Shown: positions 50,966 to 59,716, counted from the stretch's first letter. The stretch is 64,000 bases of DNA from JAFAHD01 sp035654355 (GCA_035654355.1 DASRXC010000118.1:13940-77939), one strand, 5' to 3'. Numbers and translations are program-made. Notes: a model not told the origin generated them from the sequence alone.

Positions 50966-52657
50966 TTAGATGAACGCCGGTTCGCGATAGCGGCCGAAGA
51001 TCGGCACGAGCGCTTCAGAGATCTCGCCCAGCGTCGCTTTGCTCTTGACGCACTCGAGATAGTGAGGCATGAGATTTTCGTCGGTTTCGGCGGCGCGCTT
51101 GAAGGCGGCGAGCGCCGACTCGACCTTCGAAGCGTCGCGCGTGGCGCGGAACGCTTTGACGCGCTCGCATTGCTCGATCTCGATCGCGCGATCGATCTTG
51201 AGTAGCGCTATCGGATGCTCTTCTTCTACCACGAAATCGTTGACACCGACGACAATGCGCTCGCCGTTCTCAAGCTCGCGCTGATACGCATACGCGGCAT
51301 CGGCGATTTCGCGCTGGAAAAAGCCGTTGTGAATCGCTTGGATGACGCCGCCCTGTTCGTTGATACGCCGGAAGAAGTCTTCCGCATCTGCTTCGATCTC
51401 GTCCGTAAGCTTTTCGACGAAGTACGAGCCGCCCAGCGGATCGATGACGTTGCCGGCGCCGGTCTCGTACGCGATGATCTGCTGCGTGCGCAGCGCGATC
51501 TGCACGTTTTTCTCGGTGGGCAGCGCGAGCACTTCGTCAAGCGAGTTCGTGTGCAGTGACTGCGTGCCGCCAAGCACTGCCGCGAGCGCCTGAAACGCGG
51601 TGCGCATGATGTTGTTCTCAGGCTGCTGCGCGGTCGCCGAGCAGCCGGCGGTTTGCGTGTGGAAGCGCATCATCCACGAGCGCGGGTTCTTCGCCTTGTA
51701 CTTGTCGCGCATGTGACGTGCCCATATGCGGCGCGCGGCGCGGAACTTGGCGATCTCCTCGAAGAAGTCGGAGTGCGAGTTGAAGAAAAACGACAGCCGC
51801 GGCGCAAATTCGTCGACGTCGAGTCCCGCAGCGATGCCTGCCTCCACGTACGCGAATCCGTCGGCTAGCGTGAACGCGAGCTCCTGCGCCGCCGTCGACC
51901 CTGCTTCGCGGATATGATAGCCGGAGATCGAGATCGTGTTCCACTTCGGCACGCGCTTGGAACAGTACGCCATCATGTCGGTGATGATGCGCATGGACGG
52001 CTCGGGCGGATAGATCCACTCCTTCTGCGCGATATACTCTTTGAGCATGTCGTTCTGGAGCGTACCGCCGAGGCGCTCTTGCGCCACGCCCTGCGACTCA
52101 GCCGTTGCGATGTACATCGCCAGCGCGACGGGGGCGGTGCAATTGATGGTCATCGACGTCGTGATCGAGCCGAGGTCGATGCCGGCGAACAGATCCTGCA
52201 TGTCTTGCAGCGTCGCGATCGCAACGCCGCACTTGCCGACCTCGCCGAGCGCGCGCGGATGGTCGGAGTCGTAGCCCATCAGCGCCGGCATGTCGAACGC
52301 GACCGACAAACCAGTCTGGCCTTGTTCTAAGAGGAACTTATAGCGCTCGTTCGTCTGCTTCGCCGTGCCGAAGCCGGCGAATTGGCGCATCGTCCAGAGC
52401 CGTCCGCGGTACATTGTCGGATGGATGCCGCGAGTGTACGGGTATTGCCCGGGATAGGCGAGATCGCGATCGTAGTCGACGCCCGAGAGATCCTCGGGGC
52501 CGTAGATCGGCTTGAGCGGGTGATCGGAAAGTGTGCGATCGTTCGCGCCTGGCAGCTTGGTGGCAGCGTCGAACTGACCTTGCCAGCGCTCCTTTGATGC
52601 TTCTTCCGCGCCAGTACTCGCCTTGCCGTCGCCCTTGCCGTTGACCAGCTTTGCCAC
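50966..52657 (-). CDS. Methylmalonyl-CoA mutase, large (catalytic) subunit
   Basis: A 563-aa TIM-barrel subunit without its own B12 domain. HPTMYRGRLWTMRQFAGFGTAKQTNERYKFLLEQGQTGLSVAFDMPALMGYDSDHP includes the Tyr (TMY) and later PSMRIITD the Arg that contact the CoA-carboxylate in methylmalonyl-CoA mutase, and SISGYHIREAG the catalytic His. Isobutyryl-CoA mutases differ at those positions. It interconverts methylmalonyl-CoA and succinyl-CoA. No MeaB chaperone or epimerase is adjacent. Confidence 0.94.
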   Translation of the reverse strand: MAKLVNGKGDGKASTGAEEASKERWQGQFDAATKLPGANDRTLSDHPLKPIYGPEDLSGVDYDRDLAYPGQYPYTRGIHPTMYRGRLWTMRQFAGFGTAKQTNERYKFLLEQGQTGLSVAFDMPALMGYDSDHPRALGEVGKCGVAIATLQDMQDLFAGIDLGSITTSMTINCTAPVALAMYIATAESQGVAQERLGGTLQNDMLKEYIAQKEWIYPPEPSMRIITDMMAYCSKRVPKWNTISISGYHIREAGSTAAQELAFTLADGFAYVEAGIAAGLDVDEFAPRLSFFFNSHSDFFEEIAKFRAARRIWARHMRDKYKAKNPRSWMMRFHTQTAGCSATAQQPENNIMRTAFQALAAVLGGTQSLHTNSLDEVLALPTEKNVQIALRTQQIIAYETGAGNVIDPLGGSYFVEKLTDEIEADAEDFFRRINEQGGVIQAIHNGFFQREIADAAYAYQRELENGERIVVGVNDFVVEEEHPIALLKIDRAIEIEQCERVKAFRATRDASKVESALAAFKRAAETDENLMPHYLECVKSKATLGEISEALVPIFGRYREPAFI

Positions 52658-52732
52658 GAACTGTGTCGTCCTTTATCCTTTAATATAGGGGGTCTTCGAG
52701 TTTTCGCTCTGCGGGATGGGCTCGCCTGCGCT

Positions 52733-53095
52733 ATGGGGTCTGCGGCGCTGCTCGACGAACGGCCGTGTTCGATGGCGGATACTGCGTTTCACGCTACGGT
52801 TGAGCGCGCAAGAGAAGCACCAAAGCTCGGCTTAGCCGCGCTCTTGCTCAGCCACGGCTCGATGGAGCTTGAATATTACGCGCCGCGCGGTCGCGATTCG
52901 CAAATGCCGCACGACCGCGACGAGCTCTACATTGTGATCAGCGGACAGGGCTGGTTCCGCAATGGCGAGGACCGACACGAATTCGGACCCGGCGATGTGA
53001 TGTTCGTGCCGGCAAAAGTGGAACACCGCTTCGAACAGTTCAGCGACGACTTCGCGACCTGGGTCATTTTCTGGGGTCCGAAGGGCGGTGAATGA
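52733..53095 (+). CDS. Cupin-domain protein
   Basis: A 120-aa single cupin from ATG 52733 (ATG 52772 is an alternative). MPHDRDELYIVISGQGWFRNGEDRHEFGPGDVMFVPAKVEHRFEQFSDDFATWVIFWGP shows both cupin boxes: H-x-x-D/E-E in box 1 and PGDV-F-P-x-x-x-EHRF in box 2. It likely binds one metal ion. Divergent from the mutase operon. Substrate unknown. Confidence 0.9.
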   Translation: MGSAALLDERPCSMADTAFHATVERAREAPKLGLAALLLSHGSMELEYYAPRGRDSQMPHDRDELYIVISGQGWFRNGEDRHEFGPGDVMFVPAKVEHRFEQFSDDFATWVIFWGPKGGE

Positions 53096-53107
53096 CGCAG
53101 CGTTCCC

Positions 53108-53137
53108 TTGACCGCGGCGAAGAAATGCTGATATAAT
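53108..53137 (+). promoter_or_regulatory. Strong extended -10 promoter of infC
   Basis: TTGACC (53108-53113) and a perfect TATAAT (53132-53137) are 18 bases apart, with TG one base before the -10. Best promoter match in the window. Transcription would start near 53144. Confidence 0.85.
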
Positions 53138-53143
53138 GCTCGG

Positions 53144-53355
53144 GCATTCCAGCCTACCCTTCGCACCGGACGGCGCGTGAGCTGCCAGTCCGGTCGGCAA
53201 AGACGAAGGCCGCAAACCAAAAGCCCAACGCTTTGCTTTGAGGGTAGCCTGCATCAGCAGGCTTTTTTTGTTACCGCGCGAGCCGGAAACTCGTGCCGCC
53301 TCAAGGAGGTCGCCTACGGATATCAGCGTGATGATGCGCGGCGAAATCGTCCGCC
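53144..53355 (+). promoter_or_regulatory. Structured infC leader with intrinsic terminator
   Basis: The leader has CCTTCG/CGAAGG arms around ACCGGAC/GTCCGGT and an inner GGC/GCC stem, then TACCCT (53155-53160), which can pair with AGGGTA (53241-53246). AGCCTGC/GCAGGCT with an ATCA loop and seven T (53246-53269) is an intrinsic terminator 87 bases before the start codon. Mutually exclusive folds are possible. In Firmicutes, L20 controls this operon by such attenuation; whether this leader binds L20 is inferred. Confidence 0.7.
53246..53269 (+). terminator. Attenuator terminator of infC
   Basis: Seven-base perfect stem AGCCTGC/GCAGGCT, four-base loop, seven T residues, inside the leader. Confidence 0.85.
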
Positions 53356-53961
53356 ATTAGCTCGAAATCGCTACGAGTCAACGAACAAATACGAGTCCCT
53401 CAGGTCCGCGTGATCGCGGACGACGGCGCCCAACTCGGCATCATGTCGACGTACGACGCCATCAGGCTTGCCCGCGAGCGCGGCGTGGATCTTATCGAGG
53501 TCTCGCCCAACGCGGCGCCGCCGGTGTGCCGGCTCGACGACTACGGCCGATTGCGCTACGAACAAGATAAGAAAGATCGCGAGACCAGAAAGAAATCGCA
53601 CAAGATGGAGCTCAAGGAGGTCAAGCTCCGTCCGAAAATCGAGGAACACGATTACCAGACCAAGTTCCACACGGCCGAACGGCTGCTGCAGGACGGCGAC
53701 AAGCTCAAGGTCACGATCATGTTCCGCGGTCGAGAGATCTCCTACGCGCAGCACGGCAGACGGCTGCTCGATCGCATGGCGCAAGATACATCGCCGATCG
53801 CGATCGTCGAGCGCGAACCGCGGCTGGAGGGTCGCAACATGTTCATGATCCTCTCACCGAAGCCGGAAGTCGTCGCCGCGCACAGCGCAGCTAAAGCGGC
53901 GCACATCGCGGCGGCAAGCGCCAAGCATCAGCACAAGACAGTCGAGGTCAAGCATGCCTAA
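53356..53961 (+). CDS. infC: Translation initiation factor IF-3, ATT start
   Basis: A 201-aa IF-3. The usual N-terminus RVNEQIRVPQVRVI is in frame upstream of any ATG, and the frame begins at ATT 53356 (codons for SSKSLRVNEQI follow). An upstream TGA lies at 53332-53334. AUU is the known autoregulated start of infC. The rest matches IF-3: DAIRLARERGVDLIEVSPNAAPPVCRLDDYG, then KIEEHDYQTKF and VTIMFRGREISYAQHGRRLL. A shorter start at 53410 would cut the N-terminal domain. The Ala/His-rich tail is longer than usual. Overlaps rpmI by 8 bases. Confidence 0.95.
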   Translation: MSSKSLRVNEQIRVPQVRVIADDGAQLGIMSTYDAIRLARERGVDLIEVSPNAAPPVCRLDDYGRLRYEQDKKDRETRKKSHKMELKEVKLRPKIEEHDYQTKFHTAERLLQDGDKLKVTIMFRGREISYAQHGRRLLDRMAQDTSPIAIVEREPRLEGRNMFMILSPKPEVVAAHSAAKAAHIAAASAKHQHKTVEVKHA

Positions 53962-54157
53962 ATTGAAAACGCACCGCGGAACCGCCAAGCGCGTCAAGAA
54001 GACGGGCACAGGGAAGTTCGTGCGCGAGCGGCAGTTCTCGGGATGCAGCCACATCCTGACGAAGAAGTCGCCCAAACGCATCCGGCGTTTCCGCAAGCAG
54101 GTCACGGTCAACGAGACGGATCTGCGCAAACTAAAAGTCCACCTACCCTACGCGTAA
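53954..54157 (+). CDS. rpmI: 50S ribosomal protein L35
   Basis: A 67-aa basic protein, MPKLKTHRGTAKRVKKTGTG, then KKSPKRIRRFRKQVTVNETDLRKLKVHLPY, the L35 pattern. It overlaps the end of infC by 8 bases, giving translational coupling. Between its stop and rplT lies a perfect 8-bp hairpin. Confidence 0.98.
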   Translation: MPKLKTHRGTAKRVKKTGTGKFVRERQFSGCSHILTKKSPKRIRRFRKQVTVNETDLRKLKVHLPYA

Positions 54158-54171
54158 GCGCCACAGGGCCT

Positions 54172-54191
54172 GAACGCGCGCCTGCGCGTTC
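54172..54191 (+). promoter_or_regulatory. Hairpin between rpmI and rplT
   Basis: GAACGCGC and GCGCGTTC pair perfectly over 8 bases around a GCCT loop, 27 bases before rplT. No T run follows, so it is not a terminator. It could be an L20 or RNase contact, but that is speculation. Confidence 0.4.
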
Positions 54192-54218
54192 CTACGATGT
54201 AAAGGAAGAACACGAACT

Positions 54219-54590
54219 ATGGCACGGGTCAAACGCGGGATGATGTCGCTCAAAAAGCGGCGCAAAGTCCTTAAAGCCGTCAAGGGATTCCGGGGCGCCC
54301 GCGGCCGGAACTACAAAGCGGCAAATGAAGCGCTGCTTCACTCGCTCACGTACGCGTTCCGCGACCGCCGCGTCCGCAAGCGCGACTTCCGCGCGCTGTG
54401 GATCGCGCGCATCAATGCCGCGGCGCGCCGCGAAGGCGTCACGTATAGCCGCCTCATGAGCGGCCTGAAGAAAGCCGGCCTTTCGGTCAATCGCAAGGTC
54501 CTCGCCGACCTCGCCATCAACGACCAGGCGGCGTTCGGGCGCCTGCTCGAGATCGCCAAAGAGCACGCACCCGCGCCCGCCGGCGCCTAG
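54219..54590 (+). CDS. rplT: 50S ribosomal protein L20
   Basis: A 123-aa protein, MARVKRGMMSLKKRRKVLKAVKGFRGARGRNYKAANEALLHSLTYAFRDRRVRKRDFRALWIARINAAARREG, the L20 pattern, essential for 50S assembly. AAGGAAG ribosome site. The C-terminal PAPAGA tail is a small addition. In many bacteria L20 represses this operon. Confidence 0.98.
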   Translation: MARVKRGMMSLKKRRKVLKAVKGFRGARGRNYKAANEALLHSLTYAFRDRRVRKRDFRALWIARINAAARREGVTYSRLMSGLKKAGLSVNRKVLADLAINDQAAFGRLLEIAKEHAPAPAGA

Positions 54591-54596
54591 GTCAGC

Positions 54597-55394
54597 ATGG
54601 CTCAGACGGCGGGCTTTCACAGCTCGCACGTCCGCGCCGCGCGGCTGTTACACACGAAAAAGCATCGCGTTGCGGCGCGGTGCTTTCTTGTCGAGGGACC
54701 GGCGCTCGTCAAAGCCGCGCTCGATGAAGGCATCGTTCCCCAGGCGGTCTTTTATGTCGACGGGCGAGGGCCCGATGTCGCAGCCGCGGCCGCCCTTGCT
54801 GAGCGCACCAAAGTTCCGACCTTTGCCGTCGATGAGCGCGCGTTGGATTCTTTGGCGCAGGCGCGCACCCCGCAAGGCATCGTCGCCCAGATCCCATTCA
54901 TCGATCGCGATCTCACCTCACTCGAGCGCCTTGTGCCGGAACGGGGTGGTTCGACGCTGCTCGTCCTCGACGACCTCGACGATCCTGGAAACGCCGGCAC
55001 GCTGATCCGCAGCGCTGAGGCATTCGGGGTCGATGCCGTCTGCATCGGTCCGAAATCGGTTGACCCCTATAACGACAAGGTGCTGCGCGCCACAATGGGC
55101 TCGATATTCCGCGTGCCGCTCGTCCGCTACGAATCCTGGGAAACCTTGACCGGCGCCCTCGGCCGCCTGAGCATCCGCGCCGTCGCCGCGCAGGCTGGGG
55201 CACCGGACATACGTTCGGTCTCGCTGCCCGAACGCCGTGCCCTGTTTTTGGGCAACGAAACAAGTGGCCTCAGGTCGTTCCCTGAGAAATCGATCGCGCT
55301 GTTCGTCGGAATTCCGCAATCCGAAGGTGCCGAATCGCTCAATGTCGCCGTCGCAGGGTCGATTCTGCTCTACGAACTCGCTCGTTGTGGATGA
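54597..55394 (+). CDS. SpoU (TrmH)-family rRNA/tRNA methyltransferase
   Basis: A 265-aa SPOUT 2'-O-methyltransferase. The N-terminal substrate domain (about 1-105) has KKHRVAARCFLVEGPALVKAA, then the knot: motif 1 DPGNAGTLIRSAEAFGVDAVCIG, motif 2 ALFLGNETSGL, motif 3 VGIPQSEGAESLNVAVAGSILLYE. This is the L20-linked 23S rRNA/YsgA-RlmB-like group. The exact target nucleotide is unknown. Seven bases after rplT. Confidence 0.93.
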   Translation: MAQTAGFHSSHVRAARLLHTKKHRVAARCFLVEGPALVKAALDEGIVPQAVFYVDGRGPDVAAAAALAERTKVPTFAVDERALDSLAQARTPQGIVAQIPFIDRDLTSLERLVPERGGSTLLVLDDLDDPGNAGTLIRSAEAFGVDAVCIGPKSVDPYNDKVLRATMGSIFRVPLVRYESWETLTGALGRLSIRAVAAQAGAPDIRSVSLPERRALFLGNETSGLRSFPEKSIALFVGIPQSEGAESLNVAVAGSILLYELARCG

Positions 55395-55452
55395 TTGTTA
55401 GGCGCGAAACGACGAGAACAAACTTCGAAAAAATGTCAAGTCCTCCACACTC

Positions 55453-55481
55453 TTGTTCTGCTCAGGCGTCTATGTTATACT
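55453..55481 (+). promoter_or_regulatory. Predicted extended -10 promoter of pheS
   Basis: TTGTTC (55453-55458) and TATACT (55476-55481) are 17 bases apart, with TG one base before the -10 (TGTTATACT). Start would be near 55488, leaving a 200-nt leader before pheS. Confidence 0.65.
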
Positions 55482-55487
55482 CATCTC

Positions 55488-55691
55488 CGGCGAACAGGAG
55501 TGCGAAGGAGGCTTGGCTTACCGGATGCTTTCTCCAGTGTTGTTCTGGAACTTATTCATAAGCACTGGCTCTGTCAAAGCGTATCTCATCTACCGGCGGA
55601 TGGCACCATCGGGATCGCACTAGGATAATCGAGGATCTTCTTGTACGATGGCCGCAGCGATGCGGCCATCTTTACATTCTGAGATGATGGC
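55488..55691 (+). promoter_or_regulatory. pheS leader with terminator-like hairpin
   Basis: GATGGCCGC and GCGGCCATC form a perfect 9-bp stem around AGCGAT (55646-55669), followed by TTTA, 20 bases before the pheS start. An upstream GAAGGAGG and a 32-codon ORF (MLSPVLFWNLFISTG at its start, about 55526-55624) could form a Phe/Trp-containing leader peptide. TGGCACC (55601-55607) resembles a T-box core, but UGGC would pair with a G discriminator, not the A of tRNA-Phe. Attenuation is likely, its type unresolved. Confidence 0.5.
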
Positions 55692-56714
55692 GTGGACGAC
55701 CAATTAACGACGCTGGTCGCTGACGCGCGTGCGCGCGCCACGGCTGCCGCTGACATAGCGGCGGTCGAAGCGTTGCGCACCGAGTTCTTGGGGCGCAAGG
55801 GCGGCAAGCTATCCGCCATGATGGCCGGCCTGGCACGGATGCCCGCGGCCGACCGCGCGCAGTTCGGCAAGGATGCGAACGAGGCGAAGGCGGCGATCGA
55901 AGACGCGTTGGGCGCGGCGCTGGCTCGACTCGAGAACGCAGCCTTGGCCGGCACGCTCGAGCGCCGCTATGACGTCACGCTCAGCGCCATCGCGCCGCGC
56001 AACGGCAGCTTGCATCCATTGCGACAGACGCTCGACGACGTAGCTGCGTTTTTCCGCTCGCGCGGGTTCGCGGTCATCATGGGACCGGAAGTTGAGACCG
56101 AGTTCTACGCGTTTGAGGCGATGAACATCCCAAAGGATCATCCGGCGCGCGAAGGCATGGACACGTTTTATCTGCCGCCTGGCACGCTGCTGCGTCCGCA
56201 TACGTCACCCGTCCAAATGCGCGCGATGCAGACGTATCGGCCGCCGCTCGCGGTCATCGTGCCCGGGAAAGCATACCGCCGCGATGCGCTCGACGCTAGC
56301 CACTCGTTCATGTTCAATCAGATCGAGGGATTGCATATCGATCGCGGCGTCACGTTCGGTCATCTCAAGGGATTCGCAGCCGACCTGTGCCGGCATTTGA
56401 TGGGGCGCGAGCGGCGCACGCGCTTTCGCCCATCGTATTTCCCGTTCACCGAGCCGTCCGCGGAGATCGATATTTCGTGCGGGGTGTGCGACGGCCGCGG
56501 CTGCCGCGTGTGCAAAGGATCGGGCTGGCTTGAGATGGGCGGCTGCGGCATGGTGCACCCAAACGTGCTGCGCCTCGCGGGGTACGATGCCGAAGAATTC
56601 ACTGGATGGGCTTGGGGCTTGGGCGTTGAGCGCATCGCGATGCTGCGTCACGGCATCGACGACATCCGCCTGTTCATCGAAAATGATCCGGCGTTCTTGG
56701 AGCAGTTCGCCTGA
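55692..56714 (+). CDS. pheS: Phenylalanyl-tRNA synthetase alpha subunit
   Basis: A 340-aa alpha subunit from GTG 55692. A helical N-terminal part (about 1-95) is followed by class II motifs: HPLRQTLDDVAAFFRSRGFAV, motif 2 LLRPHTSPVQMRAM then KAYRRDALDASHSFMFNQIEG, and motif 3 GWAWGLGVERIAMLRHGIDDIR. CGVCDGRGCRVCKGSG is a Cys insert seen in many PheS, possibly zinc-binding. The stop overlaps pheT by one base (TGATG). Confidence 0.97.
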   Translation: MDDQLTTLVADARARATAAADIAAVEALRTEFLGRKGGKLSAMMAGLARMPAADRAQFGKDANEAKAAIEDALGAALARLENAALAGTLERRYDVTLSAIAPRNGSLHPLRQTLDDVAAFFRSRGFAVIMGPEVETEFYAFEAMNIPKDHPAREGMDTFYLPPGTLLRPHTSPVQMRAMQTYRPPLAVIVPGKAYRRDALDASHSFMFNQIEGLHIDRGVTFGHLKGFAADLCRHLMGRERRTRFRPSYFPFTEPSAEIDISCGVCDGRGCRVCKGSGWLEMGGCGMVHPNVLRLAGYDAEEFTGWAWGLGVERIAMLRHGIDDIRLFIENDPAFLEQFA

Positions 56715-59161
56715 TGCGCGTGCCGCTCTCCTGGCTGCTCGATTTCGTTCAGACGAACGCTGATGCGCAAAAGATCGCCGACGTGCTCACCGCGCGCGGC
56801 TTCGTCGTCGACGCGCTCGAACAGCACGAGCGCCTCGAGCGCATCGTCGTCGGCAAGGTCGACAAGCTCGAACGGCATCCGAACGCCGACCGGCTCTTAG
56901 TCGGCACCGTGGACGTCGGCGCCGAACCGTTGCAAATCGTGACCGGCGCGACGAACGTCAAGGCGGGCGACCGGGTCCCGATCGCGCTCGTTGGCGCGCG
57001 AGTGTTCGAACACGGCAGCCGCAACGGCAGCGGCGCGAAGAAGCTGATCCAAGCGAGCGCCTTGCGCGGCGTGCAGTCCAATGGGATGATGTGCTCGCCC
57101 GACGAGCTCGCGCTGCCCGGCGAATTCGAAGACGGCATTCTGATCCTCGACGAGGACGCGCCGATCGGCGCCGATTTCTGGAGCAGCGTGCGTTTCAGTG
57201 TGGCCGTGTTCGACTTGGAAATCCCATCGAACCGGCCAGATTGTCTTTCGATCATCGGCTTAGCGCGCGAGGTCGCGGCGGGCCTGAGCGCGGACTGGCG
57301 TGAGCCGCAGTTCGCGGAGAATGCCGGCGGCGCCGATTCGCCGATCCGCGTCTCGATTGAGGACGCGGCGTTGTGCAGGCGCTTCGTCGGCCAGTCGTTC
57401 ACCGGCGTGCGCGCACATCGCTCGCCGATGTGGATGGCGTTGCGTCTCCAAGCCGCCGGCATGCGCAGCATCGATTTCCCCGTCGACGTCTCCAATTATG
57501 CGATGCTCGAGAGCGGCCAGCCGCTGCACTTCTATGACGCTGCACTCATCGAAGGCGGCGCCTTGATCGCACGTGCTGCGCGTCCAGGTGAGAGTGTGGT
57601 CACGCTTGACGGCGTGACTCGGCCATTGCCGCCTGGAACTCCGGTGATCGCTGACGCGCGCGGAATCGTCGGTGTTGCCGGCGTGTTCGGCGGCGCGCGC
57701 ACGGGCATGAACGAGAAGACCGACACGGTGTTCGTCGAGGCTGCGAACTTCTCGGGCCCCGCGGTTCGGCGCGCTGCGCTATCGCTGGGCTTGCGTACCG
57801 AAGCCAGCGCCCGTCACGAGAAAAATTTGCCGCTCGAGCTGCCCGAGCTTGGCCGGCGCGCCGCCGCGGCGTTGCTGAGTGAGGCGGGCGCGCGGCCATC
57901 GCGCGTCGTCGCCGTGGGTATGCAGCCGAGCGCAGCTAAGCCGATCACCGTCAGACCTACGCGCGTCAATCAAATCCTCGGCACGCAATGGGATGCGGCG
58001 AAGATGCGCGCTGCGCTCACGCCGATCGGCTTTTCGGTAAGCGGCACGAACGGGCTTGTGGTCACGCCGCCATTCTGGCGCGGTGATGTCCTTGAAGAGA
58101 TCGATGTCATCGAAGAGATCGCGCGCGGCGTCGGCTACGATGCGATTCCCGAGCAGCGCACAAACGCATCACCGCAAGACGTCGACGAAGGCGTTTTCGA
58201 CCAGGAGTCATTGCTCGCGGCCCGCATCGCCGAGCTTGGCTACCGCGAGCTTCAGACGCTCGCGCTGCAAGGATCGCGGACGATCGCGGCATGGCAGCGG
58301 TCAGGTCTCGAGTTCTGGAAAGATCCGGTCGAGGTGATGAATCCGCTTTCCGACGAGCAACGCTTTTTGCGTCCAAGCTTGCTGCCAGGGATTCTCGAGA
58401 ACGCTTCGCGCGTCTGGAAGCGGTCGGGCGGAGAGCTGCGGCTGTTCGAGATCGGCCACGTCTTCCACGCCGCGCCTGCAGCTGACGCATCGAAACAACA
58501 GCCGCTCCCGTCATCGGGAGCATACGAGATCGAGGGGGTGGTGGAATGGCCGTCACTATGTGGGTTGGCGGCTTTCGACGAAGCGGATGAGGACATTGCA
58601 TACGATCGCCGCCTTCTTCAGGTCAAAGGCGATGCGGAGTCGCTCGTGAGGACACTGGCCGGCACGGCCGGTGTCGCGCGCACTCGGCCACGCGCGTATT
58701 TCCATCCGGGTGCGGCCGGCGCGATCGACGTCGAGGGGCGGCACGTCGCCAAGTTCGGACGCCTGCATCCGAGCCTCGCGCGGGCGTACGAACTGCCCGA
58801 GCGCACCTACGCGTTCATGCTGTATTTGGAAGCGTTGCCGTCTCGACCCGCGCCTGTCGTCTTTCGACCGCTGCCGCGCATGCAAGGCACACAGCGCGAC
58901 ATCGCCGTGATCGTCGATGAGTCGGTCGAAGCAGGCGCGCTGATGGACGCCATTCGTGACGCACGTGCGCCGGCGTTCGAATCCGTGCGCACGTTCGATG
59001 AGTATCGCGGCGCACAAGTCCCTTCGGGGAAGAAGAGCGTTGCGTTGGCGATCGAACTGCGCAAACAAGATTCGACGATCACCGACCCGGAGGCCGATGC
59101 GTCGATCGAACTTATTCTGACCACCTTGCGCGAGCGCTTCGGCGCGGTGTTGCGCTCATGA
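56714..59161 (+). CDS. pheT: Phenylalanyl-tRNA synthetase beta subunit
   Basis: An 815-aa beta subunit. MRVPLSWLLDFVQTN starts the B1 domain; about 40-150 is the tRNA-binding OB domain (VGKVDKLERHPNADRLLVGTVDVG); the B3/B4 editing region contains the usual NRPDCLSIIGLAREVAA and, in B5, LEEIDVIEEIARGVGYDAIP. The C-terminal FDX-ACB anticodon domain ends FDEYRGAQVPSGKKSVALAIELR. Length is standard. It overlaps pheS by 1 and cvpA by 4 bases. Confidence 0.97.
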   Translation: MRVPLSWLLDFVQTNADAQKIADVLTARGFVVDALEQHERLERIVVGKVDKLERHPNADRLLVGTVDVGAEPLQIVTGATNVKAGDRVPIALVGARVFEHGSRNGSGAKKLIQASALRGVQSNGMMCSPDELALPGEFEDGILILDEDAPIGADFWSSVRFSVAVFDLEIPSNRPDCLSIIGLAREVAAGLSADWREPQFAENAGGADSPIRVSIEDAALCRRFVGQSFTGVRAHRSPMWMALRLQAAGMRSIDFPVDVSNYAMLESGQPLHFYDAALIEGGALIARAARPGESVVTLDGVTRPLPPGTPVIADARGIVGVAGVFGGARTGMNEKTDTVFVEAANFSGPAVRRAALSLGLRTEASARHEKNLPLELPELGRRAAAALLSEAGARPSRVVAVGMQPSAAKPITVRPTRVNQILGTQWDAAKMRAALTPIGFSVSGTNGLVVTPPFWRGDVLEEIDVIEEIARGVGYDAIPEQRTNASPQDVDEGVFDQESLLAARIAELGYRELQTLALQGSRTIAAWQRSGLEFWKDPVEVMNPLSDEQRFLRPSLLPGILENASRVWKRSGGELRLFEIGHVFHAAPAADASKQQPLPSSGAYEIEGVVEWPSLCGLAAFDEADEDIAYDRRLLQVKGDAESLVRTLAGTAGVARTRPRAYFHPGAAGAIDVEGRHVAKFGRLHPSLARAYELPERTYAFMLYLEALPSRPAPVVFRPLPRMQGTQRDIAVIVDESVEAGALMDAIRDARAPAFESVRTFDEYRGAQVPSGKKSVALAIELRKQDSTITDPEADASIELILTTLRERFGAVLRS

Positions 59162-59688
59162 CCTGGATCGACGGACTCGCTCTATTGACGTTCGCCGTCG
59201 CGTTTTATTGCGGCTGGCGCGCGGGGCTTGTCGCGGAGTTCTTCGACTTGGGATCGCTCGTCGGCGCGGCGGCGCTTGCCGGCATTAGTTCGGGATGGGT
59301 CGCCGGCGGATTACCGCCAGATTGGCCTTTGTCGGATCCAGCGCGCCACCTCATGGCGTTTTGGCTCTTATTCATCATCTGCTACGCCGTGATACGGGTG
59401 GCGGGCTGGTTGATCCAGTACTTTCGCGAGTGGCGCGGCGCGTATTGGATGAGCGGCGTCGGCGGCGGGCTGATCGCGGTCGTGAAGGCCGCTGCCGCGC
59501 TGTTCGTCATCCTCTACTTCGCGCTCTTCGCGCAGATCGATCCGCAGCTGCGCGACACGCTCCGGCAATCAGCGCTTGCGAACGCGTATGATAAGTATTT
59601 CCCGCCGATCAACGACGCGGTCGTGCAGACGTGGCCACGCGTCTATCGACCGGTCATCCGCATGTACATGCAGCACCACCGCGTGTAG
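59158..59688 (+). CDS. CvpA-family membrane protein
   Basis: A 176-aa protein with four hydrophobic segments. MTWIDGLALLTFAVAFYCGWRAGLVAEFFDLGSLVGA and MSGVGGGLIAVVKAAAALFVILYF are the CvpA blocks (G-x-x-x-G after helix 1, G-G-x-G-x-I/V-x-G in helix 4). CvpA is linked to colicin V release and envelope stress in E. coli and often follows pheT in other bacteria. ATGA overlap with pheT. Confidence 0.9.
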   Translation: MTWIDGLALLTFAVAFYCGWRAGLVAEFFDLGSLVGAAALAGISSGWVAGGLPPDWPLSDPARHLMAFWLLFIICYAVIRVAGWLIQYFREWRGAYWMSGVGGGLIAVVKAAAALFVILYFALFAQIDPQLRDTLRQSALANAYDKYFPPINDAVVQTWPRVYRPVIRMYMQHHRV

Positions 59689-59716
59689 CACAAAGCATAG
59701 AAGAGACAAGAAAAAT

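Noticed and set aside
55601..55607. T-box riboswitch for tRNA-Phe
   Set aside because: TGGCACC resembles the core, but UGGC would not pair with the A-discriminator of tRNA-Phe and stem I could not be built with confidence.
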